Shown: positions 16,566 through 25,994, numbered from the stretch's first letter. The stretch is 35,258 nt of DNA from Chloroflexota bacterium (GCA_003696605.1 RFGV01000150.1:1-35258); one strand, 5' to 3'. Notes: generated from the letters alone by a model not told the origin. A program made the numbers and translations.

Positions 16566-17258
16566 ATGACAGAACAAATGCCACAATTGGTAGATGATGC
16601 TCATACACTGGCAACGGCCGTTCTTGTGCATCGTGTTTTACGTCCCCAAGGTGATGGCCCTTTTCCGACAGTGGTTATGATCCATGGACGGGCTGGCAAT
16701 GAAGATGTGATGTGGATCTTTCGCCGCACATTGCCACAAAATTGGCTGGTTGTTGCCCCACGAGCCATCAAGCCAGATCCAGATGGTGGGTACTCATGGC
16801 ATCCACGCCAGCCAGGTGAATGGCCATCTTTATCCAGTTTTGGCGAAGCAGTAACGGCCGTTTTCCAATTCCTCCATGCCCTCCCCATCCTCTACAACGC
16901 CGACCCCAACCAAATATACCTCATGGGCTTTAGCCAGGGAGCCGCCACCGCCATCGCCACCGCCCTCCAGCACCCCACCCTGGTTCAAGGCATCGCCAGC
17001 CTGGTTGGCTTCATCCCTCCCCACCATCAGACAGCCATCGCCCACCGGCCTTTGCACAACATGCCTGTCTTCATGGCTGTTGGCAAAAAAGACCCCCTCA
17101 TTCCTCTGCACATCTCACGCACATCTGCCACTGCCCTGCGCCAGGCAGGGGCCAATCTCTTCTATCAGGAATACGACACCGGTCACAAATTAAACGTTGC
17201 TGGCATGCGCGACCTGACTGCATGGTGGCAAGCCCGCGCCCAAGCCCTCACCCTCTGA
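16566..17258 (+). CDS. Alpha/beta hydrolase (carboxylesterase/dienelactone hydrolase-like)
   Basis: A 230-residue serine hydrolase of the phospholipase/carboxylesterase group. FPTVVMIHGRAGNED forms the oxyanion region, the nucleophile is in GFSQGAA, the acid is in GKKDPLIP and the catalytic histidine is in YDTGHKL. It has no signal peptide and so is cytoplasmic. The start is ATG at 16566 with GGAAGGTG upstream. Expression starts at a strong promoter divergent from csoR and runs through a terminator hairpin in the leader. No copper link is implied by the protein itself. The substrate is unknown. Confidence 0.9.
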   Translation: MTEQMPQLVDDAHTLATAVLVHRVLRPQGDGPFPTVVMIHGRAGNEDVMWIFRRTLPQNWLVVAPRAIKPDPDGGYSWHPRQPGEWPSLSSFGEAVTAVFQFLHALPILYNADPNQIYLMGFSQGAATAIATALQHPTLVQGIASLVGFIPPHHQTAIAHRPLHNMPVFMAVGKKDPLIPLHISRTSATALRQAGANLFYQEYDTGHKLNVAGMRDLTAWWQARAQALTL

Positions 17259-17297
17259 TTTTCTTGCACCCCAATTTAGTAAACAGACCCTGAATGA

Positions 17298-17328
17298 TTG
17301 TCCAAACCTGGTTATTTTCCTTTATAAT
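17298..17328 (+). promoter_or_regulatory. Possible promoter of the sigma factor gene
   Basis: TTGTCC at 17298-17303 and a perfect TATAAT at 17323-17328, with a 19-bp spacer. It lies about 110 bp before the sigma factor start codon. Confidence 0.45.
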
Positions 17329-17438
17329 GAAAGAAATTGAAACACATCAGCATCATTCAAACGAGCCATTCTCAATACCCAAAATAGACCAAAAGCCTTA
17401 ATCTATATTTAAGGATCATCTGGCATAATCAGATAAGA

Positions 17439-18089
17439 ATGAAAAGACGAACGACACAGGAGTGGATTGACGCCCTTTCCCAACCGGGCAAGGAACAAGA
17501 CCGCGCTATCGCAGACTTGCAAGATTATTTATATCGCGCGGTATGGCTCTATTTGCGCGAAAAACGAGCCAGCCTGAAGTACGAAGAGGCCGATTTGCGC
17601 TCGATGGCTGAAGATTTTGCCCAGGATGCCGTACTCACTATTGTAAACACCATTAACACATTTCGTGGCGACTCTCGTTTCACTACCTGGGCTTATCGCA
17701 TTGTCATCAATACCGCTGTCAGCGAGTTGCGTCGCCGTCGTTATAAAAATCTGTCACTGGAACAGCTGGAAGAAATGGAATCGAATGCATTCCAAAATAT
17801 TGTGCGTGCCGATCCTGAGGATGACCCTGATGTAACCACTGAAAAAAGAGAGGCTATCGAACAGTTGCGCCGCATTTTGGATGAGTCACTAAATGAGCGA
17901 CAACGGTATGCCATTGTCAGTGTTTATTTATTGGAGTGTTCCATGCAGGAAACGGCCGAACAACTGGAAACCAACGTCAACAATTTATACAAACTACTCC
18001 ACGACGCCCGCAAAAAAATTAAACAGCATTTAGATAAGCACCACATGAGTCCAAACGATTTACTTGCACCATTCCGCGGTCAGTGGTAA
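17439..18089 (+). CDS. ECF-like sigma-70-family RNA polymerase sigma factor
   Basis: A 216-residue sigma factor with regions 2 and 4 only. Region 2 includes MAEDFAQDAVLTIVN and the promoter-melting and -10 recognition stretch FRGDSRFTTWAYRIVINTA. Region 4 is a helix-turn-helix around LNERQRYAIVSVYLLEC and MQETAEQLETNVNNLYKLL. The linker is acidic (ADPEDDPDVTTE). The start is ATG at 17439, with only a poor ribosome site. A zinc-finger anti-sigma candidate follows 59 bp downstream, the usual arrangement for ECF pairs. The regulon is unknown. Confidence 0.92.
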   Translation: MKRRTTQEWIDALSQPGKEQDRAIADLQDYLYRAVWLYLREKRASLKYEEADLRSMAEDFAQDAVLTIVNTINTFRGDSRFTTWAYRIVINTAVSELRRRRYKNLSLEQLEEMESNAFQNIVRADPEDDPDVTTEKREAIEQLRRILDESLNERQRYAIVSVYLLECSMQETAEQLETNVNNLYKLLHDARKKIKQHLDKHHMSPNDLLAPFRGQW

Positions 18090-18148
18090 GAATTACCCAA
18101 TCAGTGGCGTCTTATCTATGTGAAGAGTACACAAACGGAGGACTACCG

Positions 18149-18469
18149 TTGACTCCCAAAATTCTCAGTGAGTGGATCCGAAAAATTCAAAACACCCAGG
18201 AAACTGAACCCGATTGCGATTGGGTGAAAGCGTATTTGCCTGCATTCGCGGAAGCCAATTTTACCGGCCAGCCATTTGACAAGGAGGCTCAGGTTCGCGT
18301 TCACCTCAACCAATGCCCTGATTGTGCTGAATTGTATGAGGGTATTCAGTTTTTGCTGCAGCAGGAAGCCGACAACGAGTTGGAATCTATTGAAATCGAA
18401 TCTGAACGGGAAACTGCTGCCCCCCCACCCCATAGTCAAAGCGAAACCTCACCTATTCCCGCGCCCTGA
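18149..18469 (+). CDS. Soluble zinc-finger anti-sigma factor candidate
   Basis: About 106 residues. The motif H-x3-C-x2-C (VHLNQCPDCAELYEGI) is the ZAS/zf-HC2 signature of anti-sigma factors. No membrane segment is present, and the C-terminus is a Pro/Ser-rich tail ending PIPAP, so it would be a cytoplasmic sensor. The best start is TTG at 18149, seven bases after GGAGG. A GTG at 18083 overlapping the sigma gene is possible but lacks a site. It is encoded directly after its probable target sigma factor. The signal sensed is unknown. Confidence 0.75.
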   Translation: MTPKILSEWIRKIQNTQETEPDCDWVKAYLPAFAEANFTGQPFDKEAQVRVHLNQCPDCAELYEGIQFLLQQEADNELESIEIESERETAAPPPHSQSETSPIPAP

Positions 18470-18495
18470 TGCTCTATCTTCGTCACTCACATTGC

Positions 18496-20874
18496 TCATG
18501 GCCTGGCTTGCAGGTTGATGGTTTGCAAGAGCACGTGGTCGGTAACGGCCGTGCCGGCATCATCCAACACCGCCACCCGTTCCCCCGTTGTCGGGTCATA
18601 GAGCCCAACAATCACCATATATTCAGCTAATGGTGCGTGAGTAGCCACAGGAATGGCGTAAGTATCTACAATTACTTCGCCCGCCCGCCATGTGGTGGTA
18701 GGTCTGGTGTTGGCTACTGGTTCATTATCTTGTTGTCCCCAAAGGAAATTCCCTGTTTCGGCGTTAAAGGTATTGCCTTGCAGGTGTGTGAACACTTTGT
18801 ATGGTCGTGTCACGCCTCCTTCGCTTTGCCAGTACAAGGTCAAATGAACTGTCCCGCCAGGAAGTGCGTTGCTTGTATCCAGGTCGTACCCGAGCAGGGT
18901 AATGCCATGGTCAAATGATGTGTTGAGTGGATGAGAAATAGTAACGTCGGCTGGTGTTAAAAAGGTGGCCTGGTTTTGGTGAATTGTGACCTTGCCAAAT
19001 GTTACCATACCTGTGTCTGTGTTTAGGGCAAATGTGTAGGGGCCTGATGGTGCTTCCGGGGGGACGAGTAAGTCTACTTGCTGGCGGATGATGCCGTTGG
19101 TTGGTTGTATGTCGTCGGCCAGGATGGTTATTTGTCGGGTTACCCAGCCAGAACGGCCGTTTTGCGCCACCAATTCTATCTCCGCAGTAATTGGCCTTTC
19201 TGTGCTTTCTGGAACACGCCAATATGTGAATAGTCGAATTGTCTCGCCACTGTGGTAGTCTCGTGTCGGCACATCGTAGCCAACGAGAGATACATTCTTG
19301 TTCAATGCAACGGCCGTTTCGTAACGGGGCGTACTGTTTGTTAGCTGTTGGATATTGGCGGCACGTTCTGGTGTGCGCGCAAAAAAGTACAAGGTTTTAT
19401 CCCCATAGGCAAAAGTGCGTGTGGCGAGTGCGCGCGCTTGTAACCACGCCACCAGCACCCCATTCGGGTCTGTTACAGGGGCATATTGGGTGACAACAAG
19501 CCAAAGGCCATCGTGTTGTTGCCAGATTGGTGTCAGGAATGTTTCGGCCGTTTCTGGTGTTATCTGCCACGATTGGGGCACGCCATACCAAAATTGGGGG
19601 TAATGGTAGGCAAAAATAGGCCAGTCGGTATCCGTTTGCAGGACAACGGCATCCTTATCGTGGCGATAGGCATCAATAGTGGCTGTGAGCGCAATGTAAT
19701 CGTCACGCAAAACACGGCCGTTATGGTAGCCATCCAATCCCAAGAGGGCGACATACACCACAAAACCACCTGCCACCAAGCCAATGAGTTTGTTTTGGTG
19801 AGCAATGGCCGTTATGGCCCAGGCCATCATCACCACATAGGCACCCAGAAAAATAATAAGGTAGCGTGGGGCCATCTGCGGCGCATAGAAGAATGTTTCT
19901 TTGGGCAGAGAAACCAAAAAGACAACGGCTGCCGGAAAAACAAGACCAATCAGAAGCAGGAACAGGATACGGCCGTTCTTTACATCCCGTTGTTGCCAAC
20001 TTTGCCACACCAACATCCCCGTTCCCGCCAAAAAAATGATCAGAACAGGCATCGTGTACGGCGCATAATCGGCCACATTGAGCGGAATACCAGTTGTCAA
20101 TACCGTCCAGTAAATGAGGACAAAATTTTTCAATGTAATAGGCGAAGCCGATGTCCAGGTGGGAATTCGCCCCAGCGCGTAGGCCAGCCAGGGAGCAAAA
20201 AGCAACAGCACCACCCCCTGCCCCAACGACCAGCGCCAAAATTCACGCCATTTTTCTTTGGCACGGGGCAGTACCCACACCAGCCAGGTGAAATTTGCCA
20301 CTACCAGCACCAACACAAAAAGATATAGCGTGTACAGTCCGGCCGTCATAAAAAAGATATAGGCCAGCCAGTCTGTTGGCTTTCCATATTGCCAGATGCG
20401 AATGGATGCCCACAAGGCCAGTACAGCCAGCAGTGCGGCCAGGGCATACATGCGCATTTCTTGCGACCAGGCAATGTCAAAACGGGAAAGGGCAAGGAGA
20501 ATACCAGCAAAAACGGCCGTATTCCGTCCACCTGTCATCTTCCCCAACAAATAAACGGCCGCAATTGTCAGCACCCCTACCAACACAGAGAAATAACGCA
20601 AGGCAAACTCACTATCACCCGTACCAGCACGCCAAAAATGAAGCAACCAAAAGTATAGACCCGGATGCACATCGGCAGCTGTCCATCGAGAAATGGCCAC
20701 CAGAGATTGCCGTGCCGCCCAGGCAGCCAGTCCTTCATCCCACCACACACTTTTGTCACCCAGGCGATGGACTCGCAGCCCAAAGCCTGCAATCAATGTT
20801 GGCAGTAGCCAAAAATACCGGTTGGCTACCAGATAGTTTGCTATTCGTTGCCAGAAGGGTACTACTCTTTGCAT
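18496..20874 (-). CDS. GT39-family (ArnT/PMT-like) membrane glycosyltransferase with C-terminal beta domain
   Basis: A 792-residue protein. The N-terminal half is a GT-C glycosyltransferase with about ten membrane helices. The first extracellular loop carries GDKSVWWDEGLAAWAAR, with the Asp-Glu expected at the catalytic position of GT39 enzymes, and HPGLYFWLLHFW follows. Such enzymes use polyprenyl-phosphate sugars at the outer face of the membrane. The C-terminal 300 or so residues are soluble, with repeated beta-sandwich patterns (VSLVGYDVPTRDYHSGE and ITLLGYDLDTSNALPGG are two copies of one unit). The start is ATG at 20874; the ribosome site is modest. The leader contains a hairpin and T-run. 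Confidence 0.87.
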   Translation of the reverse strand: MQRVVPFWQRIANYLVANRYFWLLPTLIAGFGLRVHRLGDKSVWWDEGLAAWAARQSLVAISRWTAADVHPGLYFWLLHFWRAGTGDSEFALRYFSVLVGVLTIAAVYLLGKMTGGRNTAVFAGILLALSRFDIAWSQEMRMYALAALLAVLALWASIRIWQYGKPTDWLAYIFFMTAGLYTLYLFVLVLVVANFTWLVWVLPRAKEKWREFWRWSLGQGVVLLLFAPWLAYALGRIPTWTSASPITLKNFVLIYWTVLTTGIPLNVADYAPYTMPVLIIFLAGTGMLVWQSWQQRDVKNGRILFLLLIGLVFPAAVVFLVSLPKETFFYAPQMAPRYLIIFLGAYVVMMAWAITAIAHQNKLIGLVAGGFVVYVALLGLDGYHNGRVLRDDYIALTATIDAYRHDKDAVVLQTDTDWPIFAYHYPQFWYGVPQSWQITPETAETFLTPIWQQHDGLWLVVTQYAPVTDPNGVLVAWLQARALATRTFAYGDKTLYFFARTPERAANIQQLTNSTPRYETAVALNKNVSLVGYDVPTRDYHSGETIRLFTYWRVPESTERPITAEIELVAQNGRSGWVTRQITILADDIQPTNGIIRQQVDLLVPPEAPSGPYTFALNTDTGMVTFGKVTIHQNQATFLTPADVTISHPLNTSFDHGITLLGYDLDTSNALPGGTVHLTLYWQSEGGVTRPYKVFTHLQGNTFNAETGNFLWGQQDNEPVANTRPTTTWRAGEVIVDTYAIPVATHAPLAEYMVIVGLYDPTTGERVAVLDDAGTAVTDHVLLQTINLQARP

Positions 20875-20885
20875 CTGCCTGTCCC

Positions 20886-20916
20886 AAAAAAAGACACGGA
20901 CATTTTTGCCCGTGTC
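20886..20916 (-). terminator. Hairpin plus T-run in the leader of the GT39 gene
   Basis: On the minus strand GACACGG pairs with CCGTGTC around a 10-nt loop and is followed by seven T. GGGACAGGCAG and the ATG at 20874 come next. No gene lies upstream on this strand, so the structure belongs to the leader of the GT39 gene itself. The arrangement repeats that before the hydrolase gene at 16566. Confidence 0.6.
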
Positions 20917-21000
20917 ATTTATTTTGTGGCGGATTAGACCAAAAACGGCCGTTTCCGTCAATACAATACACCAGTAAATAAACACACCCACACACAACAA

Positions 21001-21268
21001 TACGCGCCAACCTCAATCCATTATGAGAATACGGCCGTTTTCACCCCTATAGGACCTTTTTCTGCAAAAAGTCAGTAAGAATATCACCCAGGTTTGCGTC
21101 TTATCATACAAACAGCATAGATGACGGCACTGCTCACACCAGACAGCGCCGTTGTTATCCGGCCCGTTTCCTGACAGTTCTCCGGCCTGTAGGGACTGGA
21201 TAACCGGGAAAGTGGCATCGCAGTTTACAATATAGTTTTGTACCTATACAGGAATAAATGATGTCATG
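21001..21268 (+). other. Gene-free region ahead of a terminator; possible small RNA
   Basis: No convincing reading frame is seen between the GT39 leader and prkA. The stretch contains paired segments (GTTATCC 21154-21160 with GGATAAC 21198-21204, enclosing GGCC/GGCC) and ends at a strong terminator at 21269-21302, 40 bp before prkA. Something transcribed rightward may therefore end here, either a small RNA or an attenuated prkA leader. GTACCTATACAGG at 21240-21252 matches the terminal repeat of the element at 4283-4408. No known RNA family was recognised. Confidence 0.3.
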
Positions 21269-21302
21269 AAAGGGTCGCTCTTATCTGGTGCGACCCTTTT
21301 TT
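21269..21302 (+). terminator. Intrinsic terminator upstream of prkA
   Basis: AAAGGGTCGC and GCGACCCTTT are perfect 10-bp arms with an 11-nt loop, and T continues to 21302. The T-run is best on the plus strand. It sits 40 bp before the prkA start codon with no gene upstream in that direction. Confidence 0.85.
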
Positions 21303-21341
21303 GTTTCTAACCTTACAAATACAAAAATAAGAGGTGTAAAG

Positions 21342-23381
21342 ATGGCAACAGGAGCCGCAATTTTAGAAAAAATTGAAAAAATCCAGGACTTAAGTGGATT
21401 CCGGGATTTGCATTGGGAGGGTAGTTTTGCCGAATATCTGGATATCGTTCGGGAAGATCCTCGTGTAGCCCGCTCCTCATTCCAACGTCTATACGACATG
21501 ATCGTATCGCATGGGCAAACGGAATACACCCGAAACCGGGAAAAGCTGATTCACTACCACTTCTTTGATGACCCGTTTGAAAACGGCAAGGATGCCGTCT
21601 TTGGTATTGATAAGCCGCTGATGGAACTGGTACAAATTTTCCGCTCAGCAGCACATCGGTACGGCACAGAAAAACGGGTTATCCTCTTGCACGGGCCAGT
21701 AGGAACAGCCAAAAGCACAATTGTACGATTGCTGAAAAAGGGTCTGGAAGCCTACTCACGCACAGAAAACGGCCGTCTTTATTCCTACTACTGGCAACTG
21801 GAAAACGGCGAACGCATGGACTGCCCCATGCACGAAGAACCACTCCATCTCATCCCCGAAGAATTCCGCCCCGCAGTCCTCGAAGAACTCAATCATGGTC
21901 GCAATGGGCTGGAACGCATCGTTATCGAAGGCGATCTTTGCCCCGTGTGCCGATTCATATTCAACGACCTGTTAGAAAAGCACAATGGCGACTGGCTCAA
22001 AGTAGTAGAGCACGTGCGGGTAAAACGCCTGTTACTCTCTGAAAAAGACAGAATAGGCATTGGCACATTCCAGCCAAAAGATGAAAAAAACCAGGACTCC
22101 ACAGAACTAACCGGTGACATCAACTATCGCAAAATTGCAGAATACGGCTCCGATTCAGACCCCCGCGCCTTCAACTTTGACGGCGAACTGAACATTGCCA
22201 ACCGGGGATTAGTGGAGTTTATTGAAATCCTTAAGCTAGATGTCGCCTTTTTGTACGATTTGTTGACTGCCTCGCAGGAACACAAAATCAAGCCCAAGAA
22301 ATTCGCCCACACAGATATTGACGAAGTTATTTTGGGGCACACAAACGAAGCAGAATACCGACGCCTGCTTAGCAATGAATACATGGAAGCATTGCGCGAC
22401 CGCACCATCAAGATTGATATTCCCTATAATGTCCGCTTTCAGGACGAAGTAAAAATTTACCAGCGGGATTTTAATGAAGAGCGAGTAGTCGGAAAACACA
22501 TCGCCCCCCATACACTGGAACTGGCTGCCTTTTGGGCAGTTTTAACCCGCCTGGAAGAGCCAAAACGAGCGGGGTTATCACTGGTGCAAAAATTACGCCT
22601 GTATGACGGCCGTTCTTTGCCCGGCTTCACCGAAGACACCGTCATCGAACTCCAGGCCGAAGCCAAAAACGAAGGCATGTTTGGCATTTCCCCACGTTAC
22701 ATCCAGGACAAAATCTCCAATGCCCTTGTCAAAGACCAAAGCCGCACCTGCCTCAACCCCTTCATGATCATGCGCGAACTGGAAACCGGCCTCAAACACC
22801 ACTCCCTCATCACCAGCGAAGAAGAACGCAAACGATACCGCGAACTCCTCTCCGTCGTCCGTGCCGAATATGACGAAATCGTCAAAAACGAAGTCCAACG
22901 CGCCATCACCGCCGATGAAGAAGCCATCAAACGATTGGCTGCCAATTACATTGACAACGTCAAAGCCTACACACAACGCCAGAAAGTCCGCAACCCATAC
23001 ACCGGCCAGGACGAACCACCCGACGAACGGCTGATGCGCTCCATCGAAGAAAAAATCGAAATTCCCGAAAGCCGCAAAGATGACTTTCGCCGAGAGATCA
23101 TGAACTACATTGGTGCCCTGGCCATAGAAGGCAAAAAATTCACCTGGGACTCTAATGAACGCCTGCGCCGTGCACTTGAACTCAAGTTATTCGAAGACCA
23201 AAAAGACTCTATCAAATTGACCAGCCTTGTTTCCAATGTCATTGATCAGGAAACACAGGAAAAAATCGAAGTGGTCAAGAGTCGCATGATAAAGAATATG
23301 GGGTATTGCAATGTCTGCGCGACAGATGTTCTGAACTATGTCGCCAGTATCTTTGCCCGGGGAGACACTCAGGAGCGTTAA
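21342..23381 (+). CDS. prkA: PrkA-family AAA+/serine protein kinase
   Basis: A 679-residue protein of the PrkA/YeaG family. The N-terminal PrkA AAA domain has the Walker [17 protein letters not shown], preceded by the family start [20 protein letters not shown]. The C-terminal part corresponds to the PrkA kinase-like domain. The length is close to that of YeaG. E. coli YeaG works with YeaH in responses to nutrient stress; in Bacillus PrkA affects sporulation. The start is ATG at 21342 with GAGGTG upstream. It is the first gene of a compact prkA-yhbH-spoVR operon. A terminator 40 bp upstream may limit its transcription. Confidence 0.95.
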   Translation: MATGAAILEKIEKIQDLSGFRDLHWEGSFAEYLDIVREDPRVARSSFQRLYDMIVSHGQTEYTRNREKLIHYHFFDDPFENGKDAVFGIDKPLMELVQIFRSAAHRYGTEKRVILLHGPVGTAKSTIVRLLKKGLEAYSRTENGRLYSYYWQLENGERMDCPMHEEPLHLIPEEFRPAVLEELNHGRNGLERIVIEGDLCPVCRFIFNDLLEKHNGDWLKVVEHVRVKRLLLSEKDRIGIGTFQPKDEKNQDSTELTGDINYRKIAEYGSDSDPRAFNFDGELNIANRGLVEFIEILKLDVAFLYDLLTASQEHKIKPKKFAHTDIDEVILGHTNEAEYRRLLSNEYMEALRDRTIKIDIPYNVRFQDEVKIYQRDFNEERVVGKHIAPHTLELAAFWAVLTRLEEPKRAGLSLVQKLRLYDGRSLPGFTEDTVIELQAEAKNEGMFGISPRYIQDKISNALVKDQSRTCLNPFMIMRELETGLKHHSLITSEEERKRYRELLSVVRAEYDEIVKNEVQRAITADEEAIKRLAANYIDNVKAYTQRQKVRNPYTGQDEPPDERLMRSIEEKIEIPESRKDDFRREIMNYIGALAIEGKKFTWDSNERLRRALELKLFEDQKDSIKLTSLVSNVIDQETQEKIEVVKSRMIKNMGYCNVCATDVLNYVASIFARGDTQER

Positions 23382-23383
23382 CA

Positions 23384-24496
23384 ATGATCTACTTCAGCGT
23401 AGCCCATCGCATTGATCAGGATGCCGGTCGGTTTCGGCAAATTGTACGGGGGCAAGTACGACGCAATTTGCGCAAGTACATGTCCAACGGTGAACTAATC
23501 GGCCGTCAGGGAAAAGACCTGGTTAGCATTCCTGTGCCCCAAATCGAACTACCCCACTTCCGTTTTGGGCAAAAACAAATGGGAGGTGTTGGTCAGGGAG
23601 ATGGGGATGTTGGTACGCCGCTAGGTCCAGGCAATCCGGGCGATGGAAGTGGCGAAGCAGGCGATCAGCCAGGGCGGCACATTCTGGAAGTGGAAATGTC
23701 GCTGCAAGAGCTGGCCGAAATTTTGGGTGAGGAATTAGAGCTGCCCCGTATTCAGCCAAAAGGGAAACGAAATGTAGAAGGGGGAGTCGTCCGTTACACC
23801 GGTATTCGGCGAGTGGGACCGGAAAGTTTGCGGTCGTTTAAGCGGACGTATCGGGCAGCTCTGAAACGACAATTAGCAGCCGGTTTGTATAACCCGGAAC
23901 GGCCGATCGTCATTCCCATTCGAGATGACATTCGCTACCGCTCCTGGGAAGTACACCCTCGCCCCCAAAGCAACGCAGTTATCTTCTATATGATGGACGT
24001 CTCCGGCAGTATGACCCGAAATAAAAAAGAGTTGGTGCGTCTGACTGCATTTTGGATTGATACCTGGCTGCGCGCCAACTATAAAAATCTGGAAGTCCGT
24101 TACATTGTGCATGATGCCGCAGCCAAAGAGGTGGATGGTCATACTTTTTACCATTTGCGGGAGAGTGGCGGCACGCGCATTTCTTCGGCCTATCAGCTTT
24201 GCCGCAAGATTATGACGGAAGAGTATGATCCGGAAGACTGGAATTTGTATGCGTTTCACTTTTCGGATGGAGAGAATTTTGGGGGAAGTGATGATGAGTT
24301 GTGTCGGGAAATTTTGGAAGAGTGGTTGCTGCCTCGCGTGAATTTGTTTGGCTATGGACAAGTGCCCGGAGGATACGGCCGTATGTTCCTCGACACCATC
24401 AAGAAAATCGAAAACGAAAAACTTGCCTACGCCACCATCAAAAACAACGATGCTATTTACGACACCATCAAAACTTTTCTCGGTAAAGGACTGTGA
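23384..24496 (+). CDS. yhbH: YeaH/YhbH family (DUF444) von Willebrand A-domain protein
   Basis: A 370-residue DUF444 protein. The N-terminal third is basic with a Gly-rich stretch (MGGVGQGDGDVG). The C-terminal half is a von Willebrand A-like domain whose metal site DVSGSM (in FYMMDVSGSMTRNKKELV) fits the MIDAS pattern, followed by ESGGTRISSAYQ. It is the conserved partner of PrkA. The start is ATG at 23384 with AGGAGCG upstream, two bases after the prkA stop, so translation is probably coupled. A longer upstream frame inside prkA is rejected. Confidence 0.95.
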   Translation: MIYFSVAHRIDQDAGRFRQIVRGQVRRNLRKYMSNGELIGRQGKDLVSIPVPQIELPHFRFGQKQMGGVGQGDGDVGTPLGPGNPGDGSGEAGDQPGRHILEVEMSLQELAEILGEELELPRIQPKGKRNVEGGVVRYTGIRRVGPESLRSFKRTYRAALKRQLAAGLYNPERPIVIPIRDDIRYRSWEVHPRPQSNAVIFYMMDVSGSMTRNKKELVRLTAFWIDTWLRANYKNLEVRYIVHDAAAKEVDGHTFYHLRESGGTRISSAYQLCRKIMTEEYDPEDWNLYAFHFSDGENFGGSDDELCREILEEWLLPRVNLFGYGQVPGGYGRMFLDTIKKIENEKLAYATIKNNDAIYDTIKTFLGKGL

Positions 24497-24504
24497 GATT
24501 CACC

Positions 24505-25992
24505 ATGATTGCACCTGCCCTCCCTCCCGATCTGGCCGAATTACAGGCAGAAATTGAAGCCTACGCCCGTGAATATGGGTTGGATTTCCCTGAAATTCGA
24601 TACCAGATGCTCGATTACAAAACAATGAACCTCGTAGCCGCCTACGACGGATTTCCAACTCGTTATCCACACTGGCGCTTTGGCATGGAGTATGAACGGC
24701 TCTCCAAAAGCTACGCCTATGGCCTGCACCGTATTTATGAGATGGTCATCAATACCGATCCTTGCTATGCCTATTTGTTGGTCAGCAATTTGCGCGTTGA
24801 TCAAAAGTTGGTGATGGCTCATGTGTGTGGACATGCTGATTTTTTCAAAAACAATCTTTGGTTTGCCCACACCAACCGCAAGATGCTGGACGAAATGGCC
24901 AATCATGCAGCTCGGATTCGTTCGTATATTAATCGGTATGGACTAGAAGCCGTAGAGCAATTCCTGGATGCGTGCCTCTCGTTGGACAATTTGATAGATA
25001 TTCATGCGCCTGGAGTAAAGCGTCGCCCAGAAGTGGAAGATTCTCCCCCCGAAGAAATGACGGCTATTCCTAAACTCAAGGCCAAAGATTACATGGACCC
25101 TTTTATCAACCCACCCGAATATATCGCCGCTCAGCAACAAAAACTTCAGGCCGCCCGCGAACAGCGTAAACAGTTCCCTGAACAACCGGAGCGGGATGTC
25201 TTGTTGTTTCTTATGCATTACGCGCCGCTGGAAAACTGGCAACGTGACATTTTGGGTATTGTGCGCGAAGAAGCGTATTACTTTGCCCCGCAACGTCAGA
25301 CTAAAATCATGAATGAGGGTTGGGCGTCTTATTGGCACAGTACGATTATGACGCAGCGGGCTCTCAAGCCAGAAGAGTTGATCGACTATGCGGATCATCA
25401 TGCGGGGACGATTGCGGCTCATCCTGGTCGCCTGAATCCGTATCGCCTGGGACTGGAGTTGTTTCGGGATATTGAAGACAGGTGGAATCGAGGTGCGTTT
25501 GGTCCTGAATATGAGGCGTGTGATAGTCTGGAAGCTCGCCGTAACTGGGATCGTCAGCTTGGGCTGGGGCGGGAGAAAATATTTGAGGTGCGGCGCATTT
25601 ATAATGATGTGGGCTTTATTGATGCGTTTCTTACAGAAGATTTTGCCCGCGAACATAAGTTGTTTGCTTTTGCTTATAATGAGCGGCAAGAGCAGTATGA
25701 GATTTCTAGTCGGGATTTTCAGGAAATCAAGCGGAAGTTGCTTTTTCAGTTAACTAATTTTGGGCAGCCGATTATTGATGTGGTGGATGCGAATTATGAA
25801 AATCGGGGGGAGTTGTATCTGGTGCATCGGCATGAGGGGATTGATCTGGATGTTCCTTTTGCGGAAGCGACGCTGGAGAATTTGCATTTTATCTGGAATC
25901 GGCCTGTTCATCTGGAAACAGTGGTGCAGGATAGTGGTCGGGTGTTGTTTAGTTTTGGGCCAGATGGCCCACGACAACGGAAGCTGGATTGA
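24505..25992 (+). CDS. spoVR: SpoVR family protein (YcgB-like)
   Basis: About 495 residues, the normal family length. Hallmarks are HVCGHADFFKNN, the WQRDILGIVREEAYYF region, NEGWASYWHSTIM and HHAGTIAAHPGRLNPYRLGL. SpoVR affects spore cortex formation in Bacillus; its biochemical function is unknown. Outside spore-formers it nearly always accompanies PrkA and YhbH, and all three are adjacent here. The start could be ATG at 24505 or a GTG at 24493 overlapping the yhbH stop; neither has an ideal ribosome site. The gene lacks the dispersed ACGGCCGT palindrome, unlike most of the window. Confidence 0.95.
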   Translation: MIAPALPPDLAELQAEIEAYAREYGLDFPEIRYQMLDYKTMNLVAAYDGFPTRYPHWRFGMEYERLSKSYAYGLHRIYEMVINTDPCYAYLLVSNLRVDQKLVMAHVCGHADFFKNNLWFAHTNRKMLDEMANHAARIRSYINRYGLEAVEQFLDACLSLDNLIDIHAPGVKRRPEVEDSPPEEMTAIPKLKAKDYMDPFINPPEYIAAQQQKLQAAREQRKQFPEQPERDVLLFLMHYAPLENWQRDILGIVREEAYYFAPQRQTKIMNEGWASYWHSTIMTQRALKPEELIDYADHHAGTIAAHPGRLNPYRLGLELFRDIEDRWNRGAFGPEYEACDSLEARRNWDRQLGLGREKIFEVRRIYNDVGFIDAFLTEDFAREHKLFAFAYNERQEQYEISSRDFQEIKRKLLFQLTNFGQPIIDVVDANYENRGELYLVHRHEGIDLDVPFAEATLENLHFIWNRPVHLETVVQDSGRVLFSFGPDGPRQRKLD

Positions 25993-25994
25993 TG

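Noticed and set aside
19486-20328. 280-codon open frame on the plus strand
   Set aside because: It is antisense to the GT39 gene; its composition is Gln/His-rich shadow sequence without a family signature.
21100-21268. 6S RNA, SRP RNA, tmRNA or tRNA in the gap before prkA
   Set aside because: No SRP GGAAGGAAGCAGCC-like loop, tRNA T-loop or tmRNA end was found, and the pairing does not clearly form the 6S bubble structure.
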